From contig NC_092560.1 of assembly GCF_037038585.1 (NCBI RefSeq), positions 62,996,049 to 63,060,048 of the forward strand: a stretch of DNA of 64,000 bases, written 5' to 3'. Source of the DNA: Patagioenas fasciata. Taxonomy: Eukaryota > Chordata > Aves > Columbiformes > Columbidae. This document shows positions 24,731-38,700 of this stretch, piece after piece (within the stretch, counting starts at the first letter, position 1; every line of letters begins with the position of its first letter). The notes under the pieces are model-generated. The model was not told where the DNA came from. It worked only from the letters and a program-made list of their open reading frames with translations, and did no database searches. The position numbers were made by a program, and so were the translations under genes.

Positions 24731-26590
24731 AAACATTGTTGTGACTGTTGATTCTGTCCTCCGTAAATCAATCTTGTAGTCTAGTTGGCACTAGAGTTCA
24801 GAGCCTGCTAAGGGTTGTTTCCCCCAGCTTCTTACTGTAGCTGTCTTGTCACCTTCTACCTTCTTGCATCAGGCCTGTTCAACAAATGCTGTCCCACAGT
24901 GAAAAATAAATTCTGCAGCTGACGTAGTGAACTGTTGCTAGAAGCTCATCCTGTTAGCTGCTCAGCTCAAGTTTGCTACTGTTAAAGATACTTTCATGCT
25001 CCCTTTTGCAGGACCATCAAACCTGGGTACTTGCATTGCACTGAGAAGTGTCATTAATTCAGCTTTTCTATTCTAGCTTTGTAGGATGTCTAAACTGATC
25101 TTGGGAAAACCAAATCAGAACAATTAGCTTGTGGTCAGAATAAATTTTACAGTTCCTTTTAATGCAGATGGCCAAAAAGAATAAGTCCATTAGAAAGTTA
25201 CTGATTTAGACTAAATTTTAGTACTGGAGACAGACCTGTAACTGTCAGCCTGCTCTATCACTGAATAAACAGAGTGGATGCTTGCTTGATTGCTTTTAAT
25301 ACCACTTGATTGGTATGGTTAAGGGATTGAAAACAATTTCTTGAAAGCCTGAAATATAGGTCGTATGGTGCTTCATGGAGAATCACTGGGCTGGGGGGAC
25401 ACGCACAACACAGACACTTTTTTCCTTTTCTGGCTGCATGGCAGCATGTAATATAGTAGTCAAAGTTAACATTAGAACTAGAAAAAACAATTGGCTGTCT
25501 TGGTGCATAAGTGAAAGAATGTTTCCCAGCATTTGAGTTAAGCATCTAAATGACCATTTGCTGGCCAAGCTAAAATTCACAGTCCTACGACGCTGAGGTT
25601 TTGAAATAGCTGTCAAGATGATCACCAAGAACTGGTTAGCAGGACCTTTTACTTGCTGGTCTGCTAGCTTAAGTTTAAATAGCTGTGTATTCTGATCTAG
25701 TCTCTGTCTTACATTACTACTGTTCACAGTTATTTATATAGCATCAGCTGAAGCAAGTTTGATGAACCATTACAGTATTACAAATGTCTGTCTTGCATTC
25801 TTGCTCAACAAATGAGTTCATTGCAACTGGACTTTTCAAGCTGGACTGAGACTGTATCGGATTTAAGTTCCTCTAAATGAAATTATCCCAAACTCAGGAC
25901 TGAGTAGGGAAAAAAAATTTCCTGCCCTATTCCACATACTCTCCTCTCCCCATCACAAAAATGGAAGAACAGAAAAAGTTAGGTTTTTTTACTTATTCAT
26001 GGTTATTTGGAGTATCCTTGTACCAGGTCATTATTTTAAGCTTGTATACAGATACTTAATTCTTAACTGCTAAACAGCAAGTTATTTATGAGTTACTTCT
26101 GTATTGTGACTGTGTTCAACACATGATGCCTTAAATCTGGATTACAGCAAAATAGGGTCCTTCAAAACCACAAAAAATTGTGTGTTCTTTTATATTGGCA
26201 AGGGGGGAAGAGGGGAGAAAGAATCTTGGGACTTTATTCCTCCAGTAGTCCAAATGAGGATTCCAAAGATGTCAGATGCTGAACTTACTCTTGTAAATAG
26301 CCCTGCTTTAGAAACTATTTGTTCCTTACATGAGTAACTGCTACGACAGCTTTACACTAGGCAGTTAACTGCTCTAATTAAATAGAAAATGGCGTTTCTC
26401 TATTTAAAAGTTATTAGTAAACAAAAATGGCTTGCTTTTAATCTTGAGAGCACTTTACACTATTCCCAGTTTCAAAGCAGGAAAAAGTGGGATTTTCAGA
26501 AGAGTAGACTTTGGAGCACTTACCGTAAGTTAGTTTTGGCCAGTAACTGGCATTCTTCCGTAAGCACTTTTTTTTTTTGTTTGTCCTTTT
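24731..26590. other. Intergenic spacer between DAB2 and C9
   Basis: About 1.9 kb separates the DAB2 poly(A) signal from the C9 start codon. I see no exon, no clear interspersed repeat and no RNA gene. Open frames on the - strand at 25258-25727 overlap each other in two frames and look like chance. The spacer must contain the C9 promoter. Confidence 0.6.
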
Positions 26591-26640
26591 GGTAATAAAT
26601 AACAAATGGAACAAATAAAGAAATTGCAAATTCAGTCATG
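26591..26640 (+). promoter_or_regulatory. C9: Possible C9 core promoter
   Basis: TAATAAATA at 26593-26601 lies about 70 bp before the C9 ATG and could serve as a TATA element. An ATTGCAAAT motif at 26623-26631 resembles a C/EBP half site, and GTTATTAGTAAAC at 26410-26422 matches 10 of 13 positions of the HNF1 consensus. These would suit a liver-expressed gene, but each is a weak, degenerate match. Confidence 0.3.
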
Positions 26641-26670
26641 GCAATCCTTGTCTATTCAGCTACAAAATGA
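26638..26670 (+). other. Upstream ORF overlapping the C9 start (ATGA)
   Basis: An ATG in strong context (G at -3, G at +4) opens a 10-codon frame whose TGA (26668-26670) overlaps the C9 ATG at 26667-26669. If transcription starts upstream of 26638, C9 translation would need leaky scanning or reinitiation. If it starts downstream, the ORF is irrelevant. Confidence 0.4.
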
Positions 26671-26752
26671 GAAACACTTATGTTATCCTGCAGCTTATAT
26701 CCATATTATGCAGTTTAGAGGTGGCTGCCTCACTTCTGGGGGAAGGCAGACG
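26667..26752 (+). CDS. C9: C9 exon 1: signal peptide
   Basis: ATG at 26667 (A at -3) opens 28 codons plus two bases to a perfect donor CG|GTAAGT at 26752/26753. The peptide starts [21 protein letters not shown], a typical signal peptide with likely cleavage after VAA. The phase-2 end joins exon 2, making CGC (Arg29). The exon is short, so it was found by looking for a hydrophobic leader with a phase-2 donor. It is not supported by sequence similarity. Confidence 0.78.
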
Positions 26753-29700
26753 GTAAGTGTCCTTGGTTTTCTGCAGATGTCTATAATGTTTTCTTTTTTC
26801 CCACACAGGGCATAAAACTCCAATGCAGAGTTTTCTAATGGTAGCTCATGCAGATATCCGATGAAAATGGAAGCTACTTCTCACTGTGTTTCAAGCAGTC
26901 AAATAGAAATGGCTTATCCACAATAAAGGTGTTTGATAGCTGTTGAAGCCATGTTCTTGCAGGGAGGTGGAACTCAAGCAACTGTTACCAGTTGCATGCT
27001 GAGTGTGAGAATATAATTTATTCTCAATCTGTTTGTTTCCGAAGATGCACAATTTTATAATGGCAGTGCTTCTATTCCTTTTTAAAGTCTCCTAGACTGC
27101 TTATTTCTAAATCCTTGGAAATATAGCCTTTGTTTTTTCTCTGAAAGTATCACTAGAAGGCCAAAGGTTTAGTCCCTACAAAAATATAATGTGACAAGAA
27201 CTGAAGAAATACGCTACCAGAAACAGAGCTGCCTAGTCTAAATGTAATTTGTGAGCATGGTCAGTACTAAGTGATGAAAGAATGTGAGCCTCATAATAGT
27301 TATATTTACATTAAGAACAAATTGGGATCCGTTTGCTTTAAGACTTAGATTACAGTATGTGAAGCATTTTGTGAGGATATAAATACTATCTGAACAACTG
27401 AGTACTGCCTCTCACATGTGTGTCCAGACCTGAGGGTGGCTGCTGCTATTATTGCTTGAAATACCTGAACGGACTTTCAGGAGCAGCCTTCAAAATTATC
27501 AGGATTGCTGCTTCCCTTTCTCCTTATTTTGGTAGTTATTATATACAGGGCAGGTTTGATGTATTCTGGCTGGTCTGTTTCTAACTATGATTATCACAAA
27601 GAGTTTGTAGTAGGCAACGTGGGACAGCAGCTTGACTTCACATCATACCAAAGACTGTGCAGCTTCATGACGGTGCTAGTAACTACATTTGGCAAAGCTA
27701 TGCCTTTGCGTGATGCTATCATGTCTCCAATTTCAACAGAGCTTGCCTTCTCTCTTTGTCAGTTCTAATTGTCAAATCAAAACTTTTTCTTGAGTCACCA
27801 GTTTTGTAACTGATGAACTGAACAACTCTGTGTTTTGAAGTTGGGATCAACAAAAAAATCACCAAAGCTGTGTGGCCTGAGGGTGTACAGAGTGTATTGT
27901 GCAATCCAAGACAAGGTGCAAGCGACTTTGTGTACTGGTTGTGAAATGGCTTCCGCTATTCCAAAGAGCACTCTTCTGTCCCTCAAACCTTCTCAATAAT
28001 GGATGACAGAGAAGGTATTTCAATTTCTACACTTGTCTCTGGAGTTTTTGCTCCAAACTGCCACCTTCATTGACATTATTCAGTAGCTGAACTGCCTTTA
28101 TCTTCTCTCATATTTAAATTGTGTGACTTTATACCTTGTGTTTCAGCATGGTTTTTATGTAACCCTTTGTCCCTAGGTTTAATGTGGAGGTGACAAGCCT
28201 GGCAATTTTCCTGGTATCTTTGTCTTTTCTAAACAATATTGTTGAATAAAATGCTCTTTCCAAATGTGTCCCTCTGAATTTCCAGAATAATCTGCACAGT
28301 GGATGCATTGTTGGTGTTTCAGAGTTCACGAGCAACATTTGTAATGAATTTTTTTCTGATATATGAGAGATTTTTTTCTTCTCTAACCTCAAGTAAATAA
28401 AAAACCTTAAAACTGGATCTGCAGTAAATCACCTGTACCTTTTACACTAAACTAGAAGGCGACCCAGGGGTCTGTGTACATCACCCAATGAATATTCTTG
28501 CAGAAGTTGCTCAATTGGGATCACATGAAAACCTGTGCCACCTGAAATTCAGCTCAAAGATTATAAAAAACTCTGGTTGGCAGATAACTGATGGCAAGAA
28601 TTCTATTTGCACTGAAAAATTCTACTCAGCCTTTCCTGCCTGTGATTTTTATTTTAGACTCAAAATAACGACTTACAGGAACCTTTGGGACACTCTTTAT
28701 GTTCTGTACTAGCTTGAGTCTGGTCACTCCTTTAGGAAGTGTAACACTTTACTACGTGCAAGGGGGTTTGGCTGCATTTTGTAAGTAATAATTTGAAATT
28801 TCACAATTGCATTTCAGGGTAAACCTCAACAGTACCTAAATACTTGGTAATTTCTTGGAATAAGAGGAACATTTGCCTTTAGAAATCCTGCCAGGTAACC
28901 TAATCTATCATTAGGGTCTAAGGGTTCCCACTCCTAACTTCAATGACAACCTGTTGGTCTTCAACCCAAGATGCTAGAATAGGTACTGATACTCAGAGGT
29001 TTATAGTTCTACATCAGTAAGGAGATGGAAAGATGATATATGCAGCCAATTTTGCAGACACAGGAAGAAAAAAGCTAGTTCTCATCCATTTACCAGACCA
29101 GTAGATTTCAATTTCTTCCCTCTGTTGATGTTACTGTTGAGTGGCGGAAAAATATTTAATAAAATATTGTACAACAACTTTTCAAAGCATTGTCTGCTCA
29201 TTATGAAGTTACAGTAAATTGTAGTATTGCTGAAGTATTTGTAAGATGAGCTAATTACAGGCAAATGAATTGTTTTTGAAAAGGCTGGTGGGCTATATCA
29301 AACTTCAAGTACATTACAACTTTCTACAATTTCATAGAACTGCAGAGTATATTGAAACGTTTAGGTTAGGAAGGACCTCTGGAGGTCTTGTACAATGTTC
29401 TGTTCAAAGCAGAGCCTTAAGTTATTCAGGCATCCTGTCAAACAGTCCTGAGTATTTCCAGTGAGGGACATTATACCATTTCCCTGAGTAACATATTCCA
29501 ATGTTTCATTTTTCTCACGTTAAAGTTTTGGGCTTCCCCTGAAGTAATTTTTCTTCTGTAGAAGTTTCTAGGAGATGTGGTATACCTTTCTCTTTCTTAT
29601 TTTTGAGTTATAACCCTTAATGTAACACAAGGTAGGTGTGACTGCAGCACAACTTCAGGTGGAGTTATGATTTCAAAAATCTGCGTCTGTTCCCAAGATG

Positions 29701-32700
29701 GAGTATCATTCTGATGTACATAAGCATGCATGCTTCGTCAATATTTGAAATACACACACATGCTAAGCGTGTTAGGATCTAAAAACCTCAGCAGCACTAG
29801 GGAAAGTAAGCCGGCCCCTGAGTGGGCATATGAAAATTGAAGAAAAAGCTCGAATTGAAAGTCCCATGGTTAATCTAATCACAGTCTTTTGGGGCCAAAG
29901 CAAAGAGACAGATGATCCATTAATCTGTGCCTGATACTGATCATTAAAGGGTGCTCAGTAGAAGTGCAAGAATAAGACAGGTATTCAATGTTGTCTCCCA
30001 GGCTCCCAGCACTTTTGTCTGTCAACAAGCGGGTTATTGATTTAGGTACTCAGAGTCCACCAGAGAATTAGTGAAAGGGAATTTTGTGTAAAATGGACTT
30101 TCCACAAGGTTGGATCTGCACCTTCTATCAGGTACCCCAATTTCTGTCACCAAGCACACAGCAAAGCTTCATACCAGCTGAGTTTGAGATGTCCCTCATA
30201 TGGAGATAGTTCTTACTTCTTTGTCTCATTTCTGCTATCCATAGAAAATGGGCATGTTTGTGCTTTTTGCTGTTCCCTTTTTTCAGAATCCCACCTGCTA
30301 ATAGCAACATCCTTGGCCAAGGATCCATTTACTGCAGGTCCTAGCTTGAGATCAGGAGACTTCTGGGAAGACAATTGTTTAGGAGCAGCAGGCAAGACAG
30401 CGGGAGTGCACAACACAGACACTTCCAGCAGCAGCTCTGGTGCGTGTTTAGCGCTGGCGTGTGTGACAGTGGAAAGTTTGAAGCATCTGAGCCAGTCAGG
30501 GTCAGCTGAGTGTATAAAAGGTTGCAAAACAACCCTGTGATCCTTGAGCTGTTTAAGATTCAATAGTTGGAAAGACACACAGGTTGATTTAGTGTCTCAA
30601 TAACAACTTACTATGTATGTAACTTGAACATACAATAAATGCCATCAGAAAGCTGAACCAACTGGTATATCTTCCTTGTCCAAACTGCAGATTTCTCAAC
30701 CTTGTGGAATCAGGTTACATTTGTTTGGACTCCTGACATATTTGTATGAGGGAAGGGGGTCAAAGAGTGGAGGACAAGGCCCTGCCTGCAACAACAGCCC
30801 ATACATCACGCTGCGGGAGCTGCAGATCTGCCAGCTAGCTGGGCTCAGCAAAGAAAGTCCCATTGTAGAGCAGTGGCAATGGCATTAACCTGAAGAGATG
30901 CAGAGAGAGATTGCTTCACAGTGGATGAATACTCAGCATGTAAGGCCAAATTGGAATAAATTACAGAAAGCAAAGCAGGCACATTAGACTTCAATGGTCC
31001 TCTATTTCTGTTTTTCACCATTGTTACCTGTGAAGATAAGGTCACCAGTAATCTACTGGCCTTGTTTTTTTCTTAAAACTAACAAGTCCTCTTACAGTGC
31101 ATCAGTTTAATGTCTAACTGTGGGTACTTTAAAGAAACTTATTTCTATAAAGTGATGGCCTTTCACTTACTGAGAGCCACGAGTTTCATGGCATTTAAAA
31201 CTGGGCATCGATATGAAGAGTCGCTCTGGAAAATATAGGCCTAACTGGTGAAGTATTCAACTTGGCAAGCGGTAGAATACTTAGATAGCTAAACATGTAT
31301 CTGTTTTTTCCAACTATATAAGTCGAACTATTAACAAATAATACCTTTATTTATGCGCCTTCTTTCAACTCAGGAAAGCATTTAAATTTTTATCTAGGCT
31401 TAAGGGAAACCCGACTAAAGTAAATAAGCTTAAAGAAAATCACAAAGACATATACTGAAGTGCTACATCTTTTGAGATGTGCTGCTGCGCCTTTGTCTTC
31501 AGCTTGAAGTATGGAGAGCACAATCACTGTGTGAATAGGGGAAATGCAGATGTCCTCTGTGTATTATTGTTTGATTTTCTTCAATAACATGACCCACAGA
31601 AAAGCATGAGTATGCACAAAGATCTAAAGAAATCTAAGATTTCTAAAAAAGGGAAAGAGACCTGGCTTATTAAGTCTTCAAAGTTTTTTAATGTATTTTT
31701 AAATCACCAAAGATTTTAAGATTAGGCAGATGTTTATATATCTAAGTACCAAGCACTGCTATGAAAGTGAAGCAGAAAGCAGCTTGAAGGTGCTTCCAAA
31801 ATATTGGTCTATGGTCTAAATACAAGCTCACATGTGATTTTGGTGTACTGCCCAGGACTGTACTGGAATGTTTTGTTTGACAGCTCTTCAGAAAAAGCTT
31901 TCCACAGAGGAACAAGAGAACTGAATGCTCCATCTCCAATAGATTGTAAGCTGAGCAGCTGGAGCACTTGGGGGCCTTGTGACCCATGCACCTATCAAAG
32001 GGTAAGCTATAATTGGAAGTCTTTGTTCCAAAGCCATAACAAAAGAGACACTACCTGTCTGCATTTTGGTTATGGGAAAAGATCAAATTTCAACTCTTAA
32101 TATTGTGTGGTCATGTTTGATGAAAAACATAATACTTTCAGATCTGAAGCCGTAAGAGTCAGAGAAGACTACATCCAGATGTACAAAACTTGTCAAGCAT
32201 TCTCATTCAAAATGTTTTCTTGATAGAAATTTTCTATTTTGGCCATGTGGATGTTTCTGTTATGAATATTACTCTTCAATATCTCTTTGTTTCTTAAATA
32301 AAAATCTTTTTTTTTTTTTTTGTCAAAAGCAGACTTTTATTTTCTTAGGGGAGTTCTTATGAGACTTCAAGAAAGTTAAGGACTTGAAAGCACACAAAAA
32401 ATATATGATGTATTTCGTCCCTGGGCTGAAAATAAGGAAATAGTGAAATAAACTAAGTAGTGAAAAATAAACTTCTCTCCATACCTGCTAAGGCATTATT
32501 ACTAATTATTTTTTCCTGCACACTTTTTTTACACCACGAGCTGTGCCTATGAAATTTCAACCAAAAATTTAACCAAAGTTGCTTCATTTTGAGAAGTTCC
32601 ATTCTTGCAGTTCTCTTTTCTATCTAAGCAATGTTAATAGTCTAATTTATCCTTCAAGTTTCGCTCTAGACGTATTGAAAGATTTGGACAGTTTGGTGGA

Positions 32701-35700
32701 AGACCATGCTTGCAGACCTTAGGAGACACACAAATCTGTAAAACTGGTGAAATATGTCCCGAAGAACCAGAACAAGACTGTGGTACTGACTTCCAATGCG
32801 ATTCTGGTAAGTTTAGGTTTCATGCCATAGTGTTGCTAAGAAACAACTTGCAAAAACATGTTTTAGGTAGTTCTGTGAAGAAGTTATATCCCTTTCCATT
32901 GAAGAGAAAATACATAGACAAAGAGAGAGATATGTTTTAGTGTTTTTCTAGGTGAGAATGATTTCCTGAAGCAGTGCCTTATTGCTAGGGTTTAAAAACA
33001 GTCTCCAGTGTGTGGACAGGTGGCTTCTAAAGTCACAATGCCAAAATCACAGCATGATCAATATTTGACAAGGGGTACATTCCTCTCGTCTCACATAATA
33101 ATTTGTATCTAGTTTAAGTTCTTCTCCCATACTTTCCACTTCATTATTAAAAGCTGAGCATATTGTGAGTGTTCTTTCTTCTAGTGTAACTGTTCTACCT
33201 GCTACAGAATCACTAAGATTTATGAAAAATCACTGGGATAAACTCGGACTGAAGGAATTTTAACAAAATGGATAGGGAGGTTTACTGATCAAAGTGGTAT
33301 GACAGATGCTAGCTGGAGACCAGAATGCCTCTAGATTCAAAGTAATATGTAAGTTTGCAAAGTGGTACATGCGTGGCAAATGAATGTATGTAGTGTTCAA
33401 GACCCGTGATAAATTGAAATAAAATAGTAAAAATTAATGGTAATAAAACTAGTCAAAACAGGAAAGGAAAGATGGTAAGTGAATTTTGAGTGCCAAGATG
33501 TTTATTTGAAATGTTGTGAAGAGCACTTAGGAAAAAAAAAAAAAGGAAAGTATGTGTTTAGCTGCTAGCTCACAGCCATTGTGTGGCACTTTTTGGTGAA
33601 GCAGTTGACAGCAAAAAATGTTGTTTTATTATGCTAGGGCTAAATTTCCCCAATTCTTTAAATTCTGTAGAAAAAAATCTTACAAAAATCTGTGATATGC
33701 ACCCTCAGGAAAATTACTATTTCACTGTTGATGTAGAACATAAATTGCTATAGTTTTAAAAACTATTGTGTCCAAATAGATATAGCCCAAATAGCAAAAA
33801 TTTAAAGAATTTATAAATAAGTATTTGTTGATATTGAATTAATATTTTTCTGTAATGTCTTAATACAAATTCAGACAAACAAACGAACAAACAAAACCAA
33901 ACATGGCACACTAATAAACAAAGGTTTATATAGAAACAATCACAGGAAGTAACAATTTTCTGTGAATAACAGCAGTTAACCTGTCACTAAATTTCCTTAG
34001 CCATCCTAGTAAACTCATAGGTAAATACAGTAGTACAAGTTTTTATTTATATTTGAAGGAGGCAGGGTGTAGGACTGTAATTGCTTATGACAATAACAGA
34101 AATAAACAGACAAAGATCCGGATAAGGAATAGCTGAGGATGTCATTTAAAGTCTATCCTGGAAAAAAAGTGCATTCATTCCATGTTTTATTCTTTGACTA
34201 GGTCGATGTATAAAACGACGACTTGTGTGTAATGTAGATAATGACTGTGGAGACTTTTCTGATGAAGATAACTGTGAATCTGACCCACGATCACCGTGCC
34301 GTAACCATGATATCGATGTGTCTGAAGTTGGCAGGACTGCAGGGCAAGGGTATGTAATGAAGTAAAAAGTAGTATTGGGCATTGTGAAGAGTCTTGGACT
34401 GTCCCTAAAGCCAGCTGAAAACACTGGGGCACACTGGCATTTCGAAAAGCAGAATCTGAATCATGTTCTCATTTGTATTCTGAGATGCTATGTAGGTTTT
34501 GGAAGAACAACTAACTACTGTTTTGTTTTGTAGACCTGGAGAAGATAAAATATTTATATAGACAGTGTAAACCAATCATAACATTAATACATAGAATCAG
34601 ACATAGAAATTATGTGAATATGCTTATAATCTTTTAAATGTGAAGTTTATATAGATATGTTTCAAGTGATATTTCATAATGAAACAGTCAATCCAAATTA
34701 CTAGAATACAAATCTAAAGGAGAGAAGAAGTATCTCAATTATTTATACAACAGGATGCCTTACTGCAACAACACTCTGTCTGAAGCTTTTTTCCAGTTTT
34801 GCATTCTTCAGTTCCCAGATCTTTGTTGTTTACAGTTTTGCTCATTAACCTAAACCAAAAATTAATCTTTCTGTTCTCAGACTCCACTGGATTTCTTTCA
34901 TTTCAAACAAAAGGGAAGCGTGACATATTGCTTATCTACAAATTGAGTCAGACAGCAGCTATCTAATGTGGAACAATATGAAAATAAAAGCATGCTACAG
35001 CACCACCTTGTGTTTAAATGAAAATTGTGCTTCCTTTCAATTTAATTTTGATAATAGTACTACTGCACAAGAGCAAAAATACTGCCCTTGTATCATGGGG
35101 AGGTAAAACAGATACTTAGACATTTTTAGAAGTAGTTTCGTTATTATTTGTCTTATAATACATTATAAAAATCTTCCATGAGAAAATGTTGTATAGATAT
35201 GTAGTAGTGATGCCAGTGACTTTGATGAATTGATAACCACTTTCTACACTCAGGTAGGTATAGGGACATGTATCAGACATAAATATTGGAAATACTGGAA
35301 AGCTTCAAACTTGTGAAACAGATACAGAAAGTAAGAAAAAAAAATCCTCCAGAGAGCAGTTATTTTTGAAGTCTTTCTTCTTGTACATTGATATGTAGAT
35401 GCATAGATCTATACAGCCAATCTGCCCCCTTCTCTGGACTTGTATTGGTTCAGATTTCCTCTCCTCTGCTCCAGAGAATTCTATTACTCCCCTATGTCAT
35501 GTCCTGGGAGAAAAGACAATGCTAGAAGTAGCTGTATATTCCTTCTACGGATTCAATGGATCTTGTATGCACTCAGTATCAAAGTTTCTACCAGCAAACA
35601 AAACAATAGAACTTATGGGAAAAAAAAAAAAAAAGTTAGAAGTAGCTGTTGATATACCCCTTTTACACCTATAAGGAACACTTCCTCACAAATACATCGG

Positions 35701-38700
35701 TCAAGAAAAAATTGGTTTTACTTCCTTTTATTCCTGAGAGTCTCACTTCATTTCATGTTTAGTATCTAGCTTTGATTTACTTCACATTATTGGCCCTTAA
35801 AATGCTTTGCAAAAGATATATCGTTATGTCTGTTACACAGATGAAACAACCACAAGAGTTGGGGCAAGCTGTTGTGGATGAAGCTAGATTCATTTGCACA
35901 GATACAGTCACCACCTCTTATGGAATCTGTCTTTTTCAGTCATAATACCATTGTCTACAGACTACGGGTGCTGACACATCCTTTTTGAAGCATAACCTCT
36001 CCTGTATTTCTTTCATAGAATCAATGTTTTAGGGATGCAGCCAATGGCCAGCCCATTTGACAACGATTTTTTCAATGGTCTTTGCGAAAGAGTGCGTGAT
36101 GGAAACACAAGGACCTACTATCGGAAGCCATGGAACGTGGCTGTTCTTACTTATGATGTAAGTCTAAGTCCTTCTGTGCAAACTAGGGTGTGTTTAACTG
36201 AATGACAAATCCTGACATCCTCTTGAAAGGCTCAGCATAGCTCTTTAGTCAGGCAGCAGCTGTTTCTTAGCATCGAGCTTTTGGTTAAGTTCAGAGGCAA
36301 ACAGGTTATATTATCATTTGCTTTAGCAGTTAAGTTCAGTTGTACCAGAGAAATTCCCACATGTTCATTGCTGCACCTGTGCATAGTTTCTGGAATGTTT
36401 ACAATACCAGTGTATGAGATGAACAGGAGATGTACCTTACTTTTACTGAGTAGGGCATCAATCGAGCTGCTTTTTCAAGGACACACAAAAGATACCAGTA
36501 AAAAGGCAGCAATAATATTATGATACTCTGGTCCTGCTTGGGCTTTCTAACCACTGATTACTTTCTTTGTGCCACTGAAAAAAAAAATCTAATAGGCTTT
36601 TGAAATTCAGACTATAACTTCCAGTGAGGTTTTGACACCAAAAGTGTTCATGATTTAGAAACATCCATATTGGATGCATTTCAAAAATAAAAGAAGTATT
36701 TTGCTTACTAAGTTCTTTGTCTATCTCTGTAAGTAGGAACTTAATAGAGCAATAGCAACTTAAATCAGATCCTGCCCCAAATTAGTGAATCTGACCCAGC
36801 GATATTTGCTCATATTTGATTTTGATGAAACTACTTCAGTTACGAAAACTCTATGGTCTGGTAGCATATTAAAAACAAAAAAAAAAAAAAACCAAAACAA
36901 AACACTGAAATAGGTATTCTGAATCAGCTATTGTCTTCCATATGAAAAGAACACAAAATCATAATTCTAATTCATGTCAGATGTCGAGACCTGTTAGCAA
37001 ATCTTGTCTGTTCTAGGAAGGAGCTACATGTACTCCTTACATGTAAAGGAACTGTTGACACACATAAAGTACTTTTGACAGTGTTACATGCTGAGACTTA
37101 ACATTCATTGAAATATTGTCACTGCTGTTTCCTGCCTAGTTTTGAACCACTTAGCTGATCCAGATGACAGGGTGATACTTCCATTTGTTTTCTTTTAAAA
37201 GAATAAAGAGCTGTAAGAAAATGTATTGCCAATCTATGTAAAGTATGTTTTTCTATTACTGCCTGTTTTGTTTTTTCACACAACCTTTTCATTATCTTTT
37301 CTAAGACAAAAGCAGACAAAACCTTCACATCTGTGTTCTATCATGATCGTGTAAAAATGTTACAAGAGGTTTACATAGAAAAACAAAAACACTTTAATGC
37401 TGACCTGTCTCTGAAATACACACCTACTGAAGGAAGTGACAAAACTGCTTCAGAAGGGAATTACAAATATCACTATAGCAAGAATTCAAGTTTAAGTTCT
37501 ATCCTGAACAGTTTCACAGAAAGGGTAAGTTTAATTAAACCGAAGGGTTTAATGTAACCATTTTACAAACAGTAAAATTCACAGTGTTGTAATAATGTAA
37601 TGTTAATATTTCTAAATATTCTAGTTGCCTGTTGCTTTTCTGCCATTTATTCACAGAAATGAAATAGTAACAATACTAGAGTTAAGATTTCAAATGTGGC
37701 CAAAGCATAACCAAACACAGCTTCATTTTCCCACTGTTTACCTTGACTAGCAACCACCCTCATCTTCAACAGCGGCTTGATGTTAGAAAGGGCCAAAGAT
37801 CTTGGACTTCATCTTGATTAGAAACCAAATCTGATCTAGTGCAGTGTGGGTAAATTAGGTCAAGTCCTGGGAGAAAAATTATCATGGATTAGGCCTACAC
37901 TAGATATACACAAAAATAGCACACTGCCGTGATTTTAGCCTGTGTCAGCTCTTGTGCTCTCATAAGCAATGCCCATCCTCTGCTCCCCTGCAGTATGTTT
38001 GAAGGGAATGTTCTCAGTGGACAATCCATAGAAAGCAAGCCTATTTTGGAGGTGCACACAAGCCATACCACTCTACCTGCTCTTTGAGACAGATGAAAAC
38101 CCCAATTGTATTTTATTTACTACTAAAAAAGTAGCCTTAGCATCTAGTGGGGTCAAAGAGAGAGACAACAAAAAGTTATACTAGTCATGCTAGACACTAT
38201 GGCCTAATACAACAGCTAGGTGCTAGTGGAATTAACCGACCAGGTCATATATCCTTTCCCACCATATAGGCCACAGTCTGTGATTGCCACAAGCCATCAT
38301 GTGTAAGCTACATCAACTGCATAGCGCTGAAGTACTCCATATGCAAGGAAGAACAGATCTGCCTAACCTGATAATCTTTCAATTTTCTTGTCAGCCTTGT
38401 TGTCTAGGATGCTTTCAGATCCAATGGTTATAAGGGAAAACTAAGTTAACTTTTATAACTGATTCATTAAAATAATACTGTAGAGAGAGGTCTGTACGAT
38501 AAAGAGAAGCTGACATACAGCACTGACTTTGTATTGGTATGAGTTTTCTTGGGACAGAAATGGACCATTTAAATCTCAAAGCATTCATCTCCACAAAGAC
38601 AAAAGACGAAGTTCTGTAACTCAGGGTATATTACAGGCCACTCATAGTCTAGTGGCTTGGGACAGGAGTTTTGGCATCAAATTATTTCTTGGAGATCAGC

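Noticed and set aside
25258-25727. Two overlapping minus-strand frames (95 and 114 codons) between DAB2 and C9
   Set aside because: They use different frames of the same DNA, look like no known protein and have no splice context. A 17-base word (GCACAACACAGACACTT) shared with 30409-30425 seems coincidental.
27505-27768. Hydrophobic frame considered as the C9 signal-peptide exon
   Set aside because: It starts at TTG, not ATG, and has no donor in phase 2. The exon at 26667-26752 fits both requirements.
30184-30578. Stretch in C9 intron 1 open on both strands (118 and 121 codons)
   Set aside because: No exon phase, donor or acceptor fits C9, and no protein is recognised. Local GC increase is enough to explain the lack of stops.
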